A DNA stretch of 12,470 bases, from positions 1-12,470 of the forward strand of contig JAUVCU010000017.1 in assembly GCA_030590715.1 (NCBI GenBank). The letters run 5' to 3'. Below the pieces are notes generated by a model. It had not been told where the DNA came from. It worked only from the letters and a program-made list of their open reading frames with translations, and did not search any database. The stretch comes from Lentisphaeria bacterium. GTDB lineage: Bacteria; Verrucomicrobiota; Lentisphaeria; Victivallales; JAUVCU01. A program made the position numbers and the translations under genes. Below are positions 12,305 through 12,470 of the stretch, one piece after another. The first letter of the stretch is position 1, and each line of letters begins with the position of its first letter.

Positions 12305-12470
12305 CAGGCTGTCGGACTTAGGTCGTCTGACCGCTTTTTAATCCTGCGCATTCCTCCTGTAATCTTTGCTTCGTATATCCTTGGGATTATATTTATCCTC
12401 AAATAATAGATGAGGTAATAGAATGGCTCCAAGGTATAAAACAGTAGACAGGGATACACCGATGCTGCTC
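12304..12470 (+). mobile_element. Left end of an IS1182-family insertion sequence (partial)
   Basis: The element starts about 12304 with GCAGGCTGTCGGACTTAGG, a terminal sequence of the kind often seen in IS1182-type elements. It has about 118 bases of leader, including a GGTC/GACC hairpin at 12321-12332, before the transposase start. The right end and any target duplication (CTAG at 12301-12304 is a candidate) lie outside the window, so the exact boundary is unproven. Confidence 0.55.
12423..12470 (+). CDS. Transposase, IS1182 family (N-terminus only, runs off the window)
   Basis: The frame from ATG 12423 reads MAPRYKTVDRDTPMLL to the window edge. This matches the usual opening of IS1182-family DDE transposases, in which a R-Y-K-x-x-D-R-x-T-P-x-L-L-P segment precedes the first helical domain. 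GAGG at 12412-12415 lies 7 bases before the ATG. Only 16 codons are present, so intactness cannot be judged. Confidence 0.75.
   Translation, partial: MAPRYKTVDRDTPMLL

Noticed and set aside
1..12470. CRISPR array, tRNA or rRNA genes, riboswitch
   Set aside because: No regularly spaced repeats of CRISPR type, no tRNA-like cloverleaf with T-loop, and no rRNA sequence was seen by eye. A covariance-model scan would be needed to exclude small RNAs fully.

Overview
The window is a nitrogen-fixation (nif) accessory locus from an AT-leaning (roughly 40% GC by eye), probably Gram-negative bacterium. The lineage cannot be fixed from this sequence. The NifA/sigma-54 style of control, a ModA lipoprotein with an LFSC lipobox, and a short NifB ending in a NifX-like domain and a Cys-rich tail would suit an anaerobic or microaerobic diazotroph outside the classic Klebsiella/Azotobacter type. 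The nitrogenase structural genes (nifHDK, nifEN) are not in the window.

Layout. (1) 1-45 may be the last codons of an upstream gene. (2) 167-2719 is a compact modABC molybdate-uptake operon with overlapping genes. (3) 2720-3043 is intergenic and carries a near-perfect sigma-54 promoter (2947-2962). (4) 3044-6049 is a five-gene plus-strand run expected to be read from that promoter: a repeat protein (309 aa), a NifX-family protein with a Cys-rich tail, a DUF4826-like protein, a protein resembling the ATP12 assembly-chaperone fold, and an unrecognised 150-aa protein. (5) A second sigma-54 promoter (6156-6171) precedes nifA, which is coupled by a 1-base overlap to a GNAT acetyltransferase gene. 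(6) On the minus strand, convergent with nifA, lies nifB - nifX-like - [2Fe-2S] ferredoxin - nifV (11492 down to 8383), driven by a third sigma-54 promoter (11545-11560). A 12-bp inverted repeat sits where the two convergent units meet. (7) 11561-12470 has no intact gene. It holds a possible decayed minus-strand frame, a phased GTACC array abutting two tandem sigma-70-like promoters, a hairpin, and the left end of an IS1182-family insertion sequence whose transposase begins at 12423.

How it fits together. ModABC imports molybdate. NifB makes the Fe-S precursor of the FeMo-cofactor, NifV makes its homocitrate ligand, NifX-type proteins would carry cofactor intermediates, and the thioredoxin-like ferredoxin is a common nif companion. 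NifA, the sigma-54 activator, would switch on the three promoters, two of which (nifA and nifB) are almost identical. The most novel part is the five-gene operon at 3044-6049. It is tied to nitrogen fixation by its promoter and its NifX-family member, but four of its products have no established function that I recognise.
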